Origin: JAHFUI01 sp039931615
GTDB taxonomy: Bacteria > Acidobacteriota > Vicinamibacteria > Vicinamibacterales > CAVVIG01
DNA: 64,000 nt
Assembly: GCA_039931615.1 (NCBI GenBank)
Contig: JBDTRR010000011.1
Location: forward strand, 1-64,000
Direction of reading: 5' to 3'
Below are positions 26,736 through 34,857 of the stretch, piece by piece (the stretch's first letter is position 1; every line of letters begins with the position of its first letter). Both the position numbers and the translations under genes were made by a program. The notes under the pieces were generated by a model. It searched no databases and had not been told where the DNA came from. It worked only from the letters and a program-made list of their open reading frames with translations.

Positions 26736-27787
26736 CACGCCATCCTCCGGCATCGACAGGAGACGCGGGACGTCTTCCCCAGCCAGGCCAGGACCGCGCC
26801 CGCCAGCCAGGCGGCCTGCGGGATGCCGCTGCCCAGCCGGACGATGACCTCGTCGACGATGCGGCGCTCGCCCGCCAGCCGCCGCCAGCTCGAGCTGCGC
26901 AGGAAGTCGACCGGCGCCGCCTGGTAGAAGTATTCCGCCTGTTCGTAGTGGTCCGTCAGCATGGCGTCGAGATCGGCGCGGCGAAAGTAGACGAGGTGGC
27001 GGGGGAAATCGAAGCCGCCCCAGAACTTCCCGTAGATCCGGGCGTCGAGCGAATCGCGCACCACCGTGCTGAACAGGAACTGGCCGCCCGGCTTGAGCTT
27101 GGCGGCGATTCGGCGGACGACCGCGAACGGATCAGGGAGGTGCTCCAGGACCATGCTGGAGATGACGACGTCGAGCGATCCGTCGGCATGGGATTCGAGC
27201 GTCGACTCGACCGGACCGCACTCGACCGCGAGATCGTTCGCCCGCGCTTCCGCGGCCGCCGCGGCCACCAGCTCGATGCCGTGCAGCCGGCGCCATCCGT
27301 ACTGTCTGAGCGACGCCAGACGGCTGCCGTTCCCGCACCCGATGTCCAGCAGTGCGCCGTCCGGGACGAACTGCGGCAGCAGCCCGACCCCCACCGTCCA
27401 TCGGCGCACCGGGTCGAGCCAGCGGACCGCGCGCCAGTTGAATCCGCCGGCCTCGGGCAGCGCCTGAATCGCAGGGTAGCCGAGCTGGGCCGCCAGGTAG
27501 CGGGCGGTCGACGCTCGCAACAGAGGCGTGCCGCCGGACGTGCCGCCGGCCGGAACGTGCGGCCGGTAGTCATCCGGATAGAGCGAAGCCAGCGCGTCGA
27601 TCGGCGGTCTCGGATTCTGGAACCAGAGGCGGCACTGCCGGCACGCTGCCACGAAGAATTCGCCCGGCAGCTGGTGCAGATGATCCGGCCCGGACAACAC
27701 GACGTCGCTCTGCTCCGATCGGCACCTCGGACAGCGGACGCGCTCGAGATCGCTCACCAGGTCATCTGATGCGCGGCGACCAGTCAT
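26735..27787 (-). CDS. Zinc-ribbon class I SAM methyltransferase
   Basis: This protein of 350 residues has an N-terminal zinc-binding region (Cys19, Cys22, Cys49, Cys52) and then a methyltransferase domain with LLDIGCGNGSRLASL and SSMVLEHLPDPF. A hydrophobic C-terminal helix follows. This layout is frequent for methyltransferases in O-antigen loci. The ATG at 27787 overlaps the RmlC-like gene by 26 bases; a GTG at 27757, just past that gene's stop, would remove ten residues and is equally plausible. Confidence 0.82.
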   Translation of the reverse strand: MTGRRASDDLVSDLERVRCPRCRSEQSDVVLSGPDHLHQLPGEFFVAACRQCRLWFQNPRPPIDALASLYPDDYRPHVPAGGTSGGTPLLRASTARYLAAQLGYPAIQALPEAGGFNWRAVRWLDPVRRWTVGVGLLPQFVPDGALLDIGCGNGSRLASLRQYGWRRLHGIELVAAAAAEARANDLAVECGPVESTLESHADGSLDVVISSMVLEHLPDPFAVVRRIAAKLKPGGQFLFSTVVRDSLDARIYGKFWGGFDFPRHLVYFRRADLDAMLTDHYEQAEYFYQAAPVDFLRSSSWRRLAGERRIVDEVIVRLGSGIPQAAWLAGAVLAWLGKTSRVSCRCRRMA

Positions 27788-28214
27788 AGGCGATCGCCGG
27801 GTCGTCGTAGGGCAGACGAATCTCCTCGGTCAGATCGTAGACGTCCGAGGTCACATAGATGACGTGGGCGGGCCCGGCCAGGCACCGATAGCCGTGGACG
27901 ACGCCGGGGGGAAGCAGGTAGACGGCAGCGGCCTGGTGGTCGCCGAGCAGCAGTTCGTGAGTCGTGCGGTAGGTCTTCGCATCCGGCCGGCAGTCGTGCA
28001 ACGCCACCCTCAGGACGCCGCTGGCGACATACGTCCACTGGCTCTGTCGCTGGTGGCCGTGCCAGGCCTTCGTGATGCCCGGATGCACCAGCGAATGACC
28101 GAGCTGACCGAAGCCGGCGGCGAACAGCGCATCGCTGCTCCGGATCACCTCACGGAAGTATCCCCGGTCGTCGGCGTGCGTCACCAGGCTCTTGATGACC
28201 ACTCCGTCGATCAC
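27762..28214 (-). CDS. dTDP-4-dehydrorhamnose 3,5-epimerase-like (RmlC-family cupin)
   Basis: This 150-residue cupin has DDRGYFREV at the start, the His-containing TKAWHGHQRQ where RmlC has its catalytic His, PPGVVHGY on the next strand, and the C-terminal YDDPAIAYDW that closely follows the RmlC ending. It would epimerise C3 and/or C5 of a 4-keto-6-deoxy nucleotide sugar. It lies between a DegT aminotransferase and a methyltransferase, so the product may be a branched or amino deoxysugar rather than rhamnose. It is somewhat short for RmlC (about 180). It starts with GTG in a GTGA overlap. Confidence 0.8.
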   Translation of the reverse strand: MIDGVVIKSLVTHADDRGYFREVIRSSDALFAAGFGQLGHSLVHPGITKAWHGHQRQSQWTYVASGVLRVALHDCRPDAKTYRTTHELLLGDHQAAAVYLLPPGVVHGYRCLAGPAHVIYVTSDVYDLTEEIRLPYDDPAIAYDWSPRIR

Positions 28215-29317
28215 GCCGGCGCGCTCCCGAACGCCCGAACGCCATCAGCCACCGTCCGCACGTGATCCTCGGTCAGCTCCGGGTAGATCGGCAGCGAGAG
28301 CACTTCCCGCGCCGCCCGCTCCGTCGCCGGCAGCGCGTCGCTGCCGCTCAGACGGCCCAGATAGGCGGGCTGGAGATGAATCGGCACCGGGTAGTGGATC
28401 AACGCCAGGATGCCGGCCGATCGCAGATCCTCCTGCAGCGGCTCGCGCCTCGATGACCTGACGACGTAGAGATGGAAGACGTGCTGCGCCTCCGGCCGCC
28501 GCCGGGGCAGCACCAGTCCCGCGCCATCGAGCAGCGCGTCGTAGAGCGCGGCCAGGCGCTGACGCGTCTGGTTGTCCCGATCGAGGTAGCGGAGCTTGAC
28601 GCGCAGGATCGCCGCCTGGATCTCGTCGAGGCGGGAATTGCCGCCCGGTATCGTGCTGACGTAACGCTCGGTCCAGCCGTATTCGCGCAGCAGCCGGGTC
28701 CGTTCCGCCAGCGCCGGGTCATCGGTGACGACCATGCCGCCATCGCCGATCGCGCCCAGGTTCTTGGTCGGATAGAAACTGAAGCAGGCGAGATCGCCCC
28801 AGGCCCCGACCCGCGTCCCCCGGTAGGTCGCCCCATGCGCCTGAGCGCAGTCCTCGATCACGCGCAGGCCATGGGCGCGCGCGATGGCCAGGATCGGATC
28901 GAGGTCGGCGGCCTGGCCGTAGACGTGGACCGGCACGATCGCCCTTGTTCTCGGCGTGATCGCCCGTTCCAGGCCCGACGGGTCGAGCGTATAGAACTCG
29001 GGATCGATGTCGACCAGAACCGGCACCGCTCCGGCCAGCTCGATCGCCGCGACCGTCGCGACCGCGGTGTGCGCGACGGTAATCACCTCGTCGCCCGGCC
29101 CGATCCCGCACGCCCGCAGCGCCAGGTGCAGCGCTTCGGTGCCGCTGCCGACGCCGATGCCGTGCGCCACGCCGACGAACGCGGCGAACTCCTGCTCGAA
29201 CGCCGCCACTTCGCGGCCGAGAATGTAGCGGCCCTGCTCGAGCACCTCGCCGATCGCGGCGTTGATCTCCGCCTGGTGGGCGAGATACTGCGCCCGCGGA
29301 TTGCCGCAGAGAATCAC
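28211..29317 (-). CDS. DegT/DnrJ/EryC1/StrS-family PLP aminotransferase
   Basis: From GTG 29317, overlapping the upstream stop as GTGA, the protein has 368 residues. It shows GVGSGTEALHLAL, the aspartate in VIEDCAQAHGA that contacts the PLP nitrogen, and the PLP lysine at residue 185 in FSFYPTKNLGA. It would aminate a 3-keto or 4-keto nucleotide sugar. The upstream C-methyltransferase-like gene and downstream RmlC-like epimerase suggest a branched amino-deoxysugar. The longer frame to 29626 is antisense-like and rejected. Confidence 0.87.
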   Translation of the reverse strand: MILCGNPRAQYLAHQAEINAAIGEVLEQGRYILGREVAAFEQEFAAFVGVAHGIGVGSGTEALHLALRACGIGPGDEVITVAHTAVATVAAIELAGAVPVLVDIDPEFYTLDPSGLERAITPRTRAIVPVHVYGQAADLDPILAIARAHGLRVIEDCAQAHGATYRGTRVGAWGDLACFSFYPTKNLGAIGDGGMVVTDDPALAERTRLLREYGWTERYVSTIPGGNSRLDEIQAAILRVKLRYLDRDNQTRQRLAALYDALLDGAGLVLPRRRPEAQHVFHLYVVRSSRREPLQEDLRSAGILALIHYPVPIHLQPAYLGRLSGSDALPATERAAREVLSLPIYPELTEDHVRTVADGVRAFGSAPA

Positions 29318-30531
29318 GCGCCCACCTCGACCGCCGGCACATAGACGATCCACCGGCCGCCGGCCGCCGTGAAGGCGCGCTCCTTCGCCCTGATTTCCTC
29401 GCCATGGTTCCAGCCGAACAGCAGCCCGTAGTCCGGGTAGTCGCGCTGGAAGTCCTGGTAGGGGCGCACCGGAATGTGCATGCCCGGGCTGAACTTCCCC
29501 TGCTTCACCGGCGTGGTGTCGCTGATGAACTCGACCAGGTCCGGGGTAATCCCGCAGTAGTTGATCACGGTCGTGCTCTTGGACGTCGCCGCGTAGCCGA
29601 CCACCCGCTTGCCCCCGGCCTGGCACTCGCGCAACAGCGCCATCAGCGCATCACGCGATCGCTCGACATTGGCCGCGAACCCGCGGTAGGTCTCGGCCCG
29701 GCCGAGACCCAGCGCCTGCTCCTTGTCCCGTTGCGCCGCGACCGCCGCACCGGCCGGCCGCGCGCCCTTCCTGACCACCACGTAGCGCATCGATCCGCCA
29801 TGCACCGCCTGCGGCTGGACGTCGACGATCTCGAGACCGTGCCGATCGAACAGGGCGGTCAGCGAACCGACCGAGAAGTAGAACGCATGCTCGTCGTAGA
29901 TCTGGTCGTACGAGGTCTTTTCGACGATATCGCCCAGATAGGGGTCCTCGAAGATCAGGACGCCACCCGGCTTCAACAGCCGCTCGACTCCGGCCATCAC
30001 CGAGTGCAGGTAGGGGATGTGGCACATTACGTTGGCCGCGATGATCGCGTCGGCCTGGCCGTTCCCGGCGACAATCTTCTCGGCCAGCGGCTGATCGAAG
30101 AACTCGCCGATGGTCCGCACCCCCCTGGCGATCGCCACGCTGGCGACATTGGCCGACGGCTCGATCCCGAGGTGGCGGATCCCCCGCGCCGCGAAGTGGC
30201 GCAGCGTGATCCCGTCGTTGCTGCCGATTTCGACGACGAATGGATCGGCCGCCGTCAGATACTGCTCCTGCACGGCCCCGGCAAATGCCTCGAAGTGCTG
30301 CGCCATCCGCACCGACGTCGAGGAGAAGAACGCGTAGTTCTCGTGGAACATGCGGCTCCGGTCCGGCTGCTCGGCGAGCTGAACCATGTGGCAGCGCGGG
30401 CAGAAGCTGACGCGAAGCTCGAAGAAGTACTCGCTCGGAAACTCCTCAGGCGTCAGGAATCCGTTGGCAATCGGCATCTTGCCGAACGACATGAAGGGCT
30501 CGATCTGAAACTGGCACACCAGACATTCCAT
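29314..30531 (-). CDS. NDP-hexose C-methyltransferase-like (zinc-binding N-terminus)
   Basis: This 405-residue protein has the three-part layout of TylC3/TcaB9-type sugar C-methyltransferases. An N-terminal zinc-binding domain carries Cys3, Cys6, Cys44 and Cys47. A central SAM domain has VEIGSNDGITLRHF. A C-terminal domain has GYAATSKSTTVINYCGI, the region that holds catalytic residues in the family. Such enzymes add a methyl to carbon 3 of a 4-keto-6-deoxy sugar. The genes after it (aminotransferase, RmlC-like) fit that pathway. Confidence 0.86.
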   Translation of the reverse strand: MECLVCQFQIEPFMSFGKMPIANGFLTPEEFPSEYFFELRVSFCPRCHMVQLAEQPDRSRMFHENYAFFSSTSVRMAQHFEAFAGAVQEQYLTAADPFVVEIGSNDGITLRHFAARGIRHLGIEPSANVASVAIARGVRTIGEFFDQPLAEKIVAGNGQADAIIAANVMCHIPYLHSVMAGVERLLKPGGVLIFEDPYLGDIVEKTSYDQIYDEHAFYFSVGSLTALFDRHGLEIVDVQPQAVHGGSMRYVVVRKGARPAGAAVAAQRDKEQALGLGRAETYRGFAANVERSRDALMALLRECQAGGKRVVGYAATSKSTTVINYCGITPDLVEFISDTTPVKQGKFSPGMHIPVRPYQDFQRDYPDYGLLFGWNHGEEIRAKERAFTAAGGRWIVYVPAVEVGA

Positions 30532-30572
30532 TCAGTCTCCTCGGAGGGTCGGGATCGGCCCGATCATCAAGA

Positions 30573-31601
30573 TCAGCCCGCCTGCGTCAGGAAGGCGTCG
30601 ACGGTCCGCGCCAGCCCGGTACGGAGATCGACAGCCGGCCGCCATCCGGTCGCGTGCTGGAAGGCGCGGCTGTCAGCCACGCAATGCCGGAAGTCGATCG
30701 ACGGCTGGGCGGCCGGTGGGTCGACGTGCTGCACCGCCACCGGCCGTCCCGTCCTGGCGGTCACCTGCGTCGCCACCAAGTGTAGCGCCTCGGCGATGGT
30801 GTGACCCTGACCCGTGCCGATGACAAAGTGCCGGCCATTCGTCTCGGCAATTCTCGCTGCCGCCAGCACGAAGGCCGCCGCCACATCGTCGACGTAAACA
30901 TAGTCGCGCAGCCAGGCGCCGTCACCGTAGATCGTGACCGGCTGGCCGCGCAGCGCCCGCTGCACCATCAGGTTCAGGATGCCCCGATCGGCACTGCTGT
31001 GCGCCGGTCCGGGACCGTAGACGTTGGCCAGCCGCAGCGTCGTGCCCTGGACCGCGCCCTGGCGCGCGTACTGTTTCAAGTACTGCTCGGCGACCAGTTT
31101 GTGGAGATCGTAGACCGTCGTCGGCGCGTCCGGCGTCTGCTCATCGACCGGCAGCTGCTGCGGAGGGCCGCTCTCCGTGACGGTCCCGGCAAAGACGATG
31201 GTCCGGCTGCGGCCGCCCGCCGAACCGGCCTCGAGCAGGTGCAGCATCGGCTCGACGTTGATCGCCAGATCGTCGAGTGGCCGGCTGCTGGCCACCGCCA
31301 CGCTGGTCTGCGCCGCGAGATGAAACACGACATCGGCGTCGCGCACCTGGCCGGTCCAGCGTCCCGGCTCCCTGAGATCCGCAACCAGCGGCTCGATCGT
31401 CGCCGCGCCGTCGGGGTGCGGATTGGCCCCCGGCTGCCGGCTCATTCGTACGATGCGGCAGCGCACCGGGGACAGCAGCCGGGTCAACGCGCTGGCGAGG
31501 TATCCGCTGCCGCCGGTGATGAGGATGCTGGCCCCGTCGAGCGCGGCGAGCCCAGTGAGCCCGCCAGGCGCGCCGATCGATTCGATCCGATCACCGGACA
31601 C
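30573..31601 (-). CDS. NAD-dependent epimerase/dehydratase
   Basis: From GTG 31601, which overlaps the upstream methyltransferase by 11 bases, this extended SDR has 342 residues. It contains SILITGGSGYLASALTRLL for NAD, FAGTVTESG at the Ser/Thr position and TVYDLHKLVAEQYL with Tyr and Lys. It precedes the C-methyltransferase gene by 41 bases and may reduce or dehydrate the sugar in that pathway. Start choice is uncertain because no clear Shine-Dalgarno is visible. Confidence 0.82.
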   Translation of the reverse strand: MSGDRIESIGAPGGLTGLAALDGASILITGGSGYLASALTRLLSPVRCRIVRMSRQPGANPHPDGAATIEPLVADLREPGRWTGQVRDADVVFHLAAQTSVAVASSRPLDDLAINVEPMLHLLEAGSAGGRSRTIVFAGTVTESGPPQQLPVDEQTPDAPTTVYDLHKLVAEQYLKQYARQGAVQGTTLRLANVYGPGPAHSSADRGILNLMVQRALRGQPVTIYGDGAWLRDYVYVDDVAAAFVLAAARIAETNGRHFVIGTGQGHTIAEALHLVATQVTARTGRPVAVQHVDPPAAQPSIDFRHCVADSRAFQHATGWRPAVDLRTGLARTVDAFLTQAG

Positions 31602-32406
31602 GGGTGAACAGCAGGTGACAGGCGCGCGGGAGTCGATGCGACTCCGGAAAGTTGCCAAGATCGAATCGCTGATCCGAAGCCGCCTTGAACGCCACCCGGT
31701 AGCCGGCCGATTCAACCAGCGCGATGATTTCCGCGGCATTGAAGAACCACGACGGGATCACCGATCCGCGCACATTCACCTGGGCGGTGGCAAACGTCGG
31801 AATGTCTCCGGCGGGCAGATCGACCATCAGGATGCGGCGCGGCCGATACGCGATCAGGGACGTCAGCAGCGCCGGGTAGTCGTCGACGTACTGCAGGGCG
31901 GTGCTGATGTTGAGCAGATCGACGGCCGGGAGCGACGCCGGCAGCCGATCGTGGAAGTGCACGCGCGGGTCGGACGCGAACAACCGCCGGCCGGCCGCGA
32001 CGATCGCGTCCGACTCGACGATGTGGAACTCGACGTCCGCGGCGCCGCCGGTTGCCTGCGCCAGCAGGACGTGATCGAACGCCAGGCCGCCGCCAAAATC
32101 AAGAATCCTGATCCGTTCCGATCCACCGAGGCACGCCACCACCAGCGGCAGGAGCACATGACGGCCGGCCACGTCGTCGGGAATGGTGCGGCCCGATTCG
32201 CCGCTGGTCCTGACCGATCGGAGGTAGCGCTCACACAGCGCCAGCCATTCCGCCCCGCCGAACCCGCGCCCCTGTCCGGGCACCTCCCGCAGGCGTGAGT
32301 AGATCCCCCGCCAGACGTATCCGAGGTGGTCGCCGAACGCCAAACGGCGATAGACGGCGATGGCGCCGGGCGGCACCGCCGCTTTCAGCAGCTGCCGGAG
32401 CGTCAT
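31591..32406 (-). CDS. Putative methyltransferase, TIGR04325-like
   Basis: This 271-residue protein has an N-terminal Arg-rich helical part and a Rossmann-like SAM domain with ILDFGGGLAFDH, where the usual motif I (D/E-x-G-x-G-x-G) is kept. The later ISTALQYVDDYPALL fits a methyltransferase post-motif. Proteins of this layout (LIC12133/TIGR04325 type) are found in O-antigen loci. The methylated target is unknown. It begins six bases after the initiating sugar transferase. Confidence 0.77.
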   Translation of the reverse strand: MTLRQLLKAAVPPGAIAVYRRLAFGDHLGYVWRGIYSRLREVPGQGRGFGGAEWLALCERYLRSVRTSGESGRTIPDDVAGRHVLLPLVVACLGGSERIRILDFGGGLAFDHVLLAQATGGAADVEFHIVESDAIVAAGRRLFASDPRVHFHDRLPASLPAVDLLNISTALQYVDDYPALLTSLIAYRPRRILMVDLPAGDIPTFATAQVNVRGSVIPSWFFNAAEIIALVESAGYRVAFKAASDQRFDLGNFPESHRLPRACHLLFTRVR

Positions 32407-32412
32407 CCCCTG

Positions 32413-33996
32413 TTAGGAACCGGTGCCGGCGACAACCGCCCACACCGTTCGAATGAGGATCCTGAAATCGAGCCAGAGCGACCACTTGTCGATGTATTCG
32501 AGATCCATCTTCACCCAGTCGTCGAACCGCGAGACCTTGTTGCGGCCACGGACCTGCCACAGGCAGGTCATCCCCGGCCGCACGCACAACTTCCGCTTCT
32601 GCCAGATCTCGTAGCGTTCCAGCTCGGAGGGGAACGCGGGCCGCGGACCGACCAGGCTCATGTCGCCCTTCAGGACGCTCCACAGCTGCGGCAGTTCGTT
32701 CAGGCTGAACTTCCTGAGGTACCGCCCCAGCCTGGTGACGCGCGGGTCGTCCCGGATCTTGAACACCGGGCCCTGCATCTCATTGCGGGACATCAACGCC
32801 GCCTGGCGTGATTCCGCGTCGGCGTCCATCGTGGTGAACTTGTAGCCGGTGAACCGGCCGCCGTTGTAGCCGACCACCTGCCACTGATAGAAGACCGGCA
32901 GCCGAGGCGTGGTCAGCTTGATCGCCGCGGCGATCAGCAGAAACAGCGGCGACAGGAGCACCAGCGACGCGCCGGCGATGACGATGTCGATCAGGCGCTT
33001 GACGAACAGGGCGGTCGAGTCGAGGTGCTTCGGCCGCAGCACGATCTCCGGCAGCCGCAACGGGTCGGAGTGATAGATCAGCTCGAGGTCGCGCCGCTGT
33101 CCGAACACCAGATCCTCGGGCACGATCCGCAGCGTGACGCGAAAATAGTCGCACACCTCGACGATGTCCTTCAGCCACGGGCTGGCGCCGCCGTGGACCG
33201 CGATGACCTCGTGGACGGGGCGGTGCACCAGCAGCGAGCCGAGCGAACCGACGCTGCCCAGCCATGGCAGGCCCGCCGGAGCGGTGTCGGTCTCGAGCTC
33301 GACGGCCCGGTCGTCCGCCGGCGACACGTTCAGGTAGCCGATGACGTTGTATTCGGCTGGCGAGGTGTGCTCGGCGACGTGCGCGGAGAGCCAGGTCATG
33401 GCGCGCATCGGACCGGTCAGGATGACGTTGCGCGCGTAGAAGCCCGACGCGGTGCGCCTGGCCCGGTACCACCGCAACAGCATCCGGTAGGTGCCGAACT
33501 CCAGGGCGCTCAGGGCCGTGAACAGGAAGATGAACAGGCGGCTCCAGCTCGTGCTCCTGAGGGTGAACAGGATCAGCGTGATGATGCTGATGCTGACCAG
33601 CGGCGCGACGATGGCCGTCAGCACGACCCGCGTCCGGGACTGCCGCACCAGCGGCCGGTATCCGCCCAGCGCCTGGATGCACAGGACGGTGACCGCCGTC
33701 ATGACGAGCAGCACCCACGCCACTTCGTGCAGCGGCCGGAATTCGCTGGTCAGTTCGGGGGACAGCAGCGCGATCCAGGCGGCCGGCAGCCGGCCGCCGC
33801 TCAGCAGCAGGCTCTTGACGATCGGCGCGGCGAAGTAGGCGGCCTGAAACGCCGCCACCAGCGACAGCAGATCGAGGAGCACGAAAAACAGCGCCGGGAC
33901 GTCCGGACCGAGTGTGCGGACGGCCGGCAGCGACGCCGGCTCCGCGGTCATGACCGTCGGCTTCTGGGCCGTGCGCGTGGAAGGAGGCTGGCTCAT
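32413..33996 (-). CDS. Exopolysaccharide polyprenyl glycosylphosphotransferase (WbaP/WcaJ-like, polytopic)
   Basis: This 527-residue protein has four N-terminal membrane helices (roughly residues 30-145), a cytosolic CoA-binding-like domain, a fifth membrane segment near 345, and a C-terminal catalytic domain with GYKFTTM, LRKFSLNELPQLWSVLKGDMS and VGPRP. This is the long form of the initiating enzyme that loads the first sugar phosphate on undecaprenyl phosphate. It is the first enzyme gene after the putative regulator. Its presence beside a second, short initiating transferase at 11.8 kb is unusual. Confidence 0.9.
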   Translation of the reverse strand: MSQPPSTRTAQKPTVMTAEPASLPAVRTLGPDVPALFFVLLDLLSLVAAFQAAYFAAPIVKSLLLSGGRLPAAWIALLSPELTSEFRPLHEVAWVLLVMTAVTVLCIQALGGYRPLVRQSRTRVVLTAIVAPLVSISIITLILFTLRSTSWSRLFIFLFTALSALEFGTYRMLLRWYRARRTASGFYARNVILTGPMRAMTWLSAHVAEHTSPAEYNVIGYLNVSPADDRAVELETDTAPAGLPWLGSVGSLGSLLVHRPVHEVIAVHGGASPWLKDIVEVCDYFRVTLRIVPEDLVFGQRRDLELIYHSDPLRLPEIVLRPKHLDSTALFVKRLIDIVIAGASLVLLSPLFLLIAAAIKLTTPRLPVFYQWQVVGYNGGRFTGYKFTTMDADAESRQAALMSRNEMQGPVFKIRDDPRVTRLGRYLRKFSLNELPQLWSVLKGDMSLVGPRPAFPSELERYEIWQKRKLCVRPGMTCLWQVRGRNKVSRFDDWVKMDLEYIDKWSLWLDFRILIRTVWAVVAGTGS

Positions 33997-34059
33997 GAAC
34001 CGGTCCTGATCATCGGCGTGCTCCCCCGCGGGTGCCTGGCGTGTCGCTCCAGCGCGGTG

Positions 34060-34722
34060 TCACAGGAGAAAGACGCAGCCGGGGGGGACGCGCAGGTCGA
34101 GTACTTCCGCCCGCAGCGCGTCCGGGTTGGCGAATGACATGACGACCAGCCGCTCGAACGGCTGGCCATTCAGCGCCAGGCCGTCGAGGTGATCGGGACT
34201 CGAGACGCTCAGACCGACGAAGGGCTTGGTTCTCGCCGGATCGACGACGCCGACCAGCTGGAGATCGGTCTCAACCAGGCAGATGTAGCCGATTTCGGCG
34301 ACTTCGCCGGCGCCATAGAACACGATGCGTTTGGCCACCCCTGGCGCGCCGCCCGGCCAGCCGTTCGAGAGGGCGCAGAACTGCTGCTGGATGCGGTCGC
34401 GTGTCTGCCGGTAGAACTGCACGCTGCTTTCGAAATAGGCGCGCGACATTTTGATCTGCTCGGCCAGACCGGCCGGCGTCAGGACATAGCACACGCGGTT
34501 CGGCTTGACGTGAATCGCCCGTACCCATCCATTGCAGACCAGGCGCCTGATGAGCAGATTGGTCAGGCCGAGCGCGATCCCGAGGTCTCGCGAGAGCGAT
34601 CGCTGCGAGACGCTGTGCTCGAGTTCGAACGCGTCGAGGAGCCGGCGGGTGTGATGCTCGTGGGCGGGCGCCGTGAAGTCCGGCGGCGGCGAGATCGGGT
34701 GGAGGGTTTGGGAATTCGACAA
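34060..34722 (-). CDS. Winged-helix plus Rossmann-like protein, possible locus regulator
   Basis: This 220-residue protein has an N-terminal winged helix (about residues 25-90: HTRRLLDAFELEHSVSQRSL, then SRDLGIALGLTNLLIRRLV, then KPNRVCYVLTPAGLAEQ) of the MarR/EPS-associated type. From about residue 130 a nucleotide-binding-like domain follows, with RIVFYGAGEVAEIGYI and VVDPARTKPF, similar to the N-terminal fold of sugar-modifying or CoA-binding proteins. A DNA-binding domain fused to a ligand-sensing domain would suit control of the glycan genes by a metabolite. The start is TTG. Regulation itself is inferred. Confidence 0.75.
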   Translation of the reverse strand: MSNSQTLHPISPPPDFTAPAHEHHTRRLLDAFELEHSVSQRSLSRDLGIALGLTNLLIRRLVCNGWVRAIHVKPNRVCYVLTPAGLAEQIKMSRAYFESSVQFYRQTRDRIQQQFCALSNGWPGGAPGVAKRIVFYGAGEVAEIGYICLVETDLQLVGVVDPARTKPFVGLSVSSPDHLDGLALNGQPFERLVVMSFANPDALRAEVLDLRVPPGCVFLL

Positions 34723-34857
34723 CCGGCTACACTTCGTGCCTGTCGCTTACAGGAGCACTGCGGCGATGGGGCGCTCTAAGGGAACATCCTGGCAGTGTTC
34801 ACGGGATGAACGAGCATTCTGCGGAGCCAGCCGCGGATTGTCAAGGCGAATTGCAGA

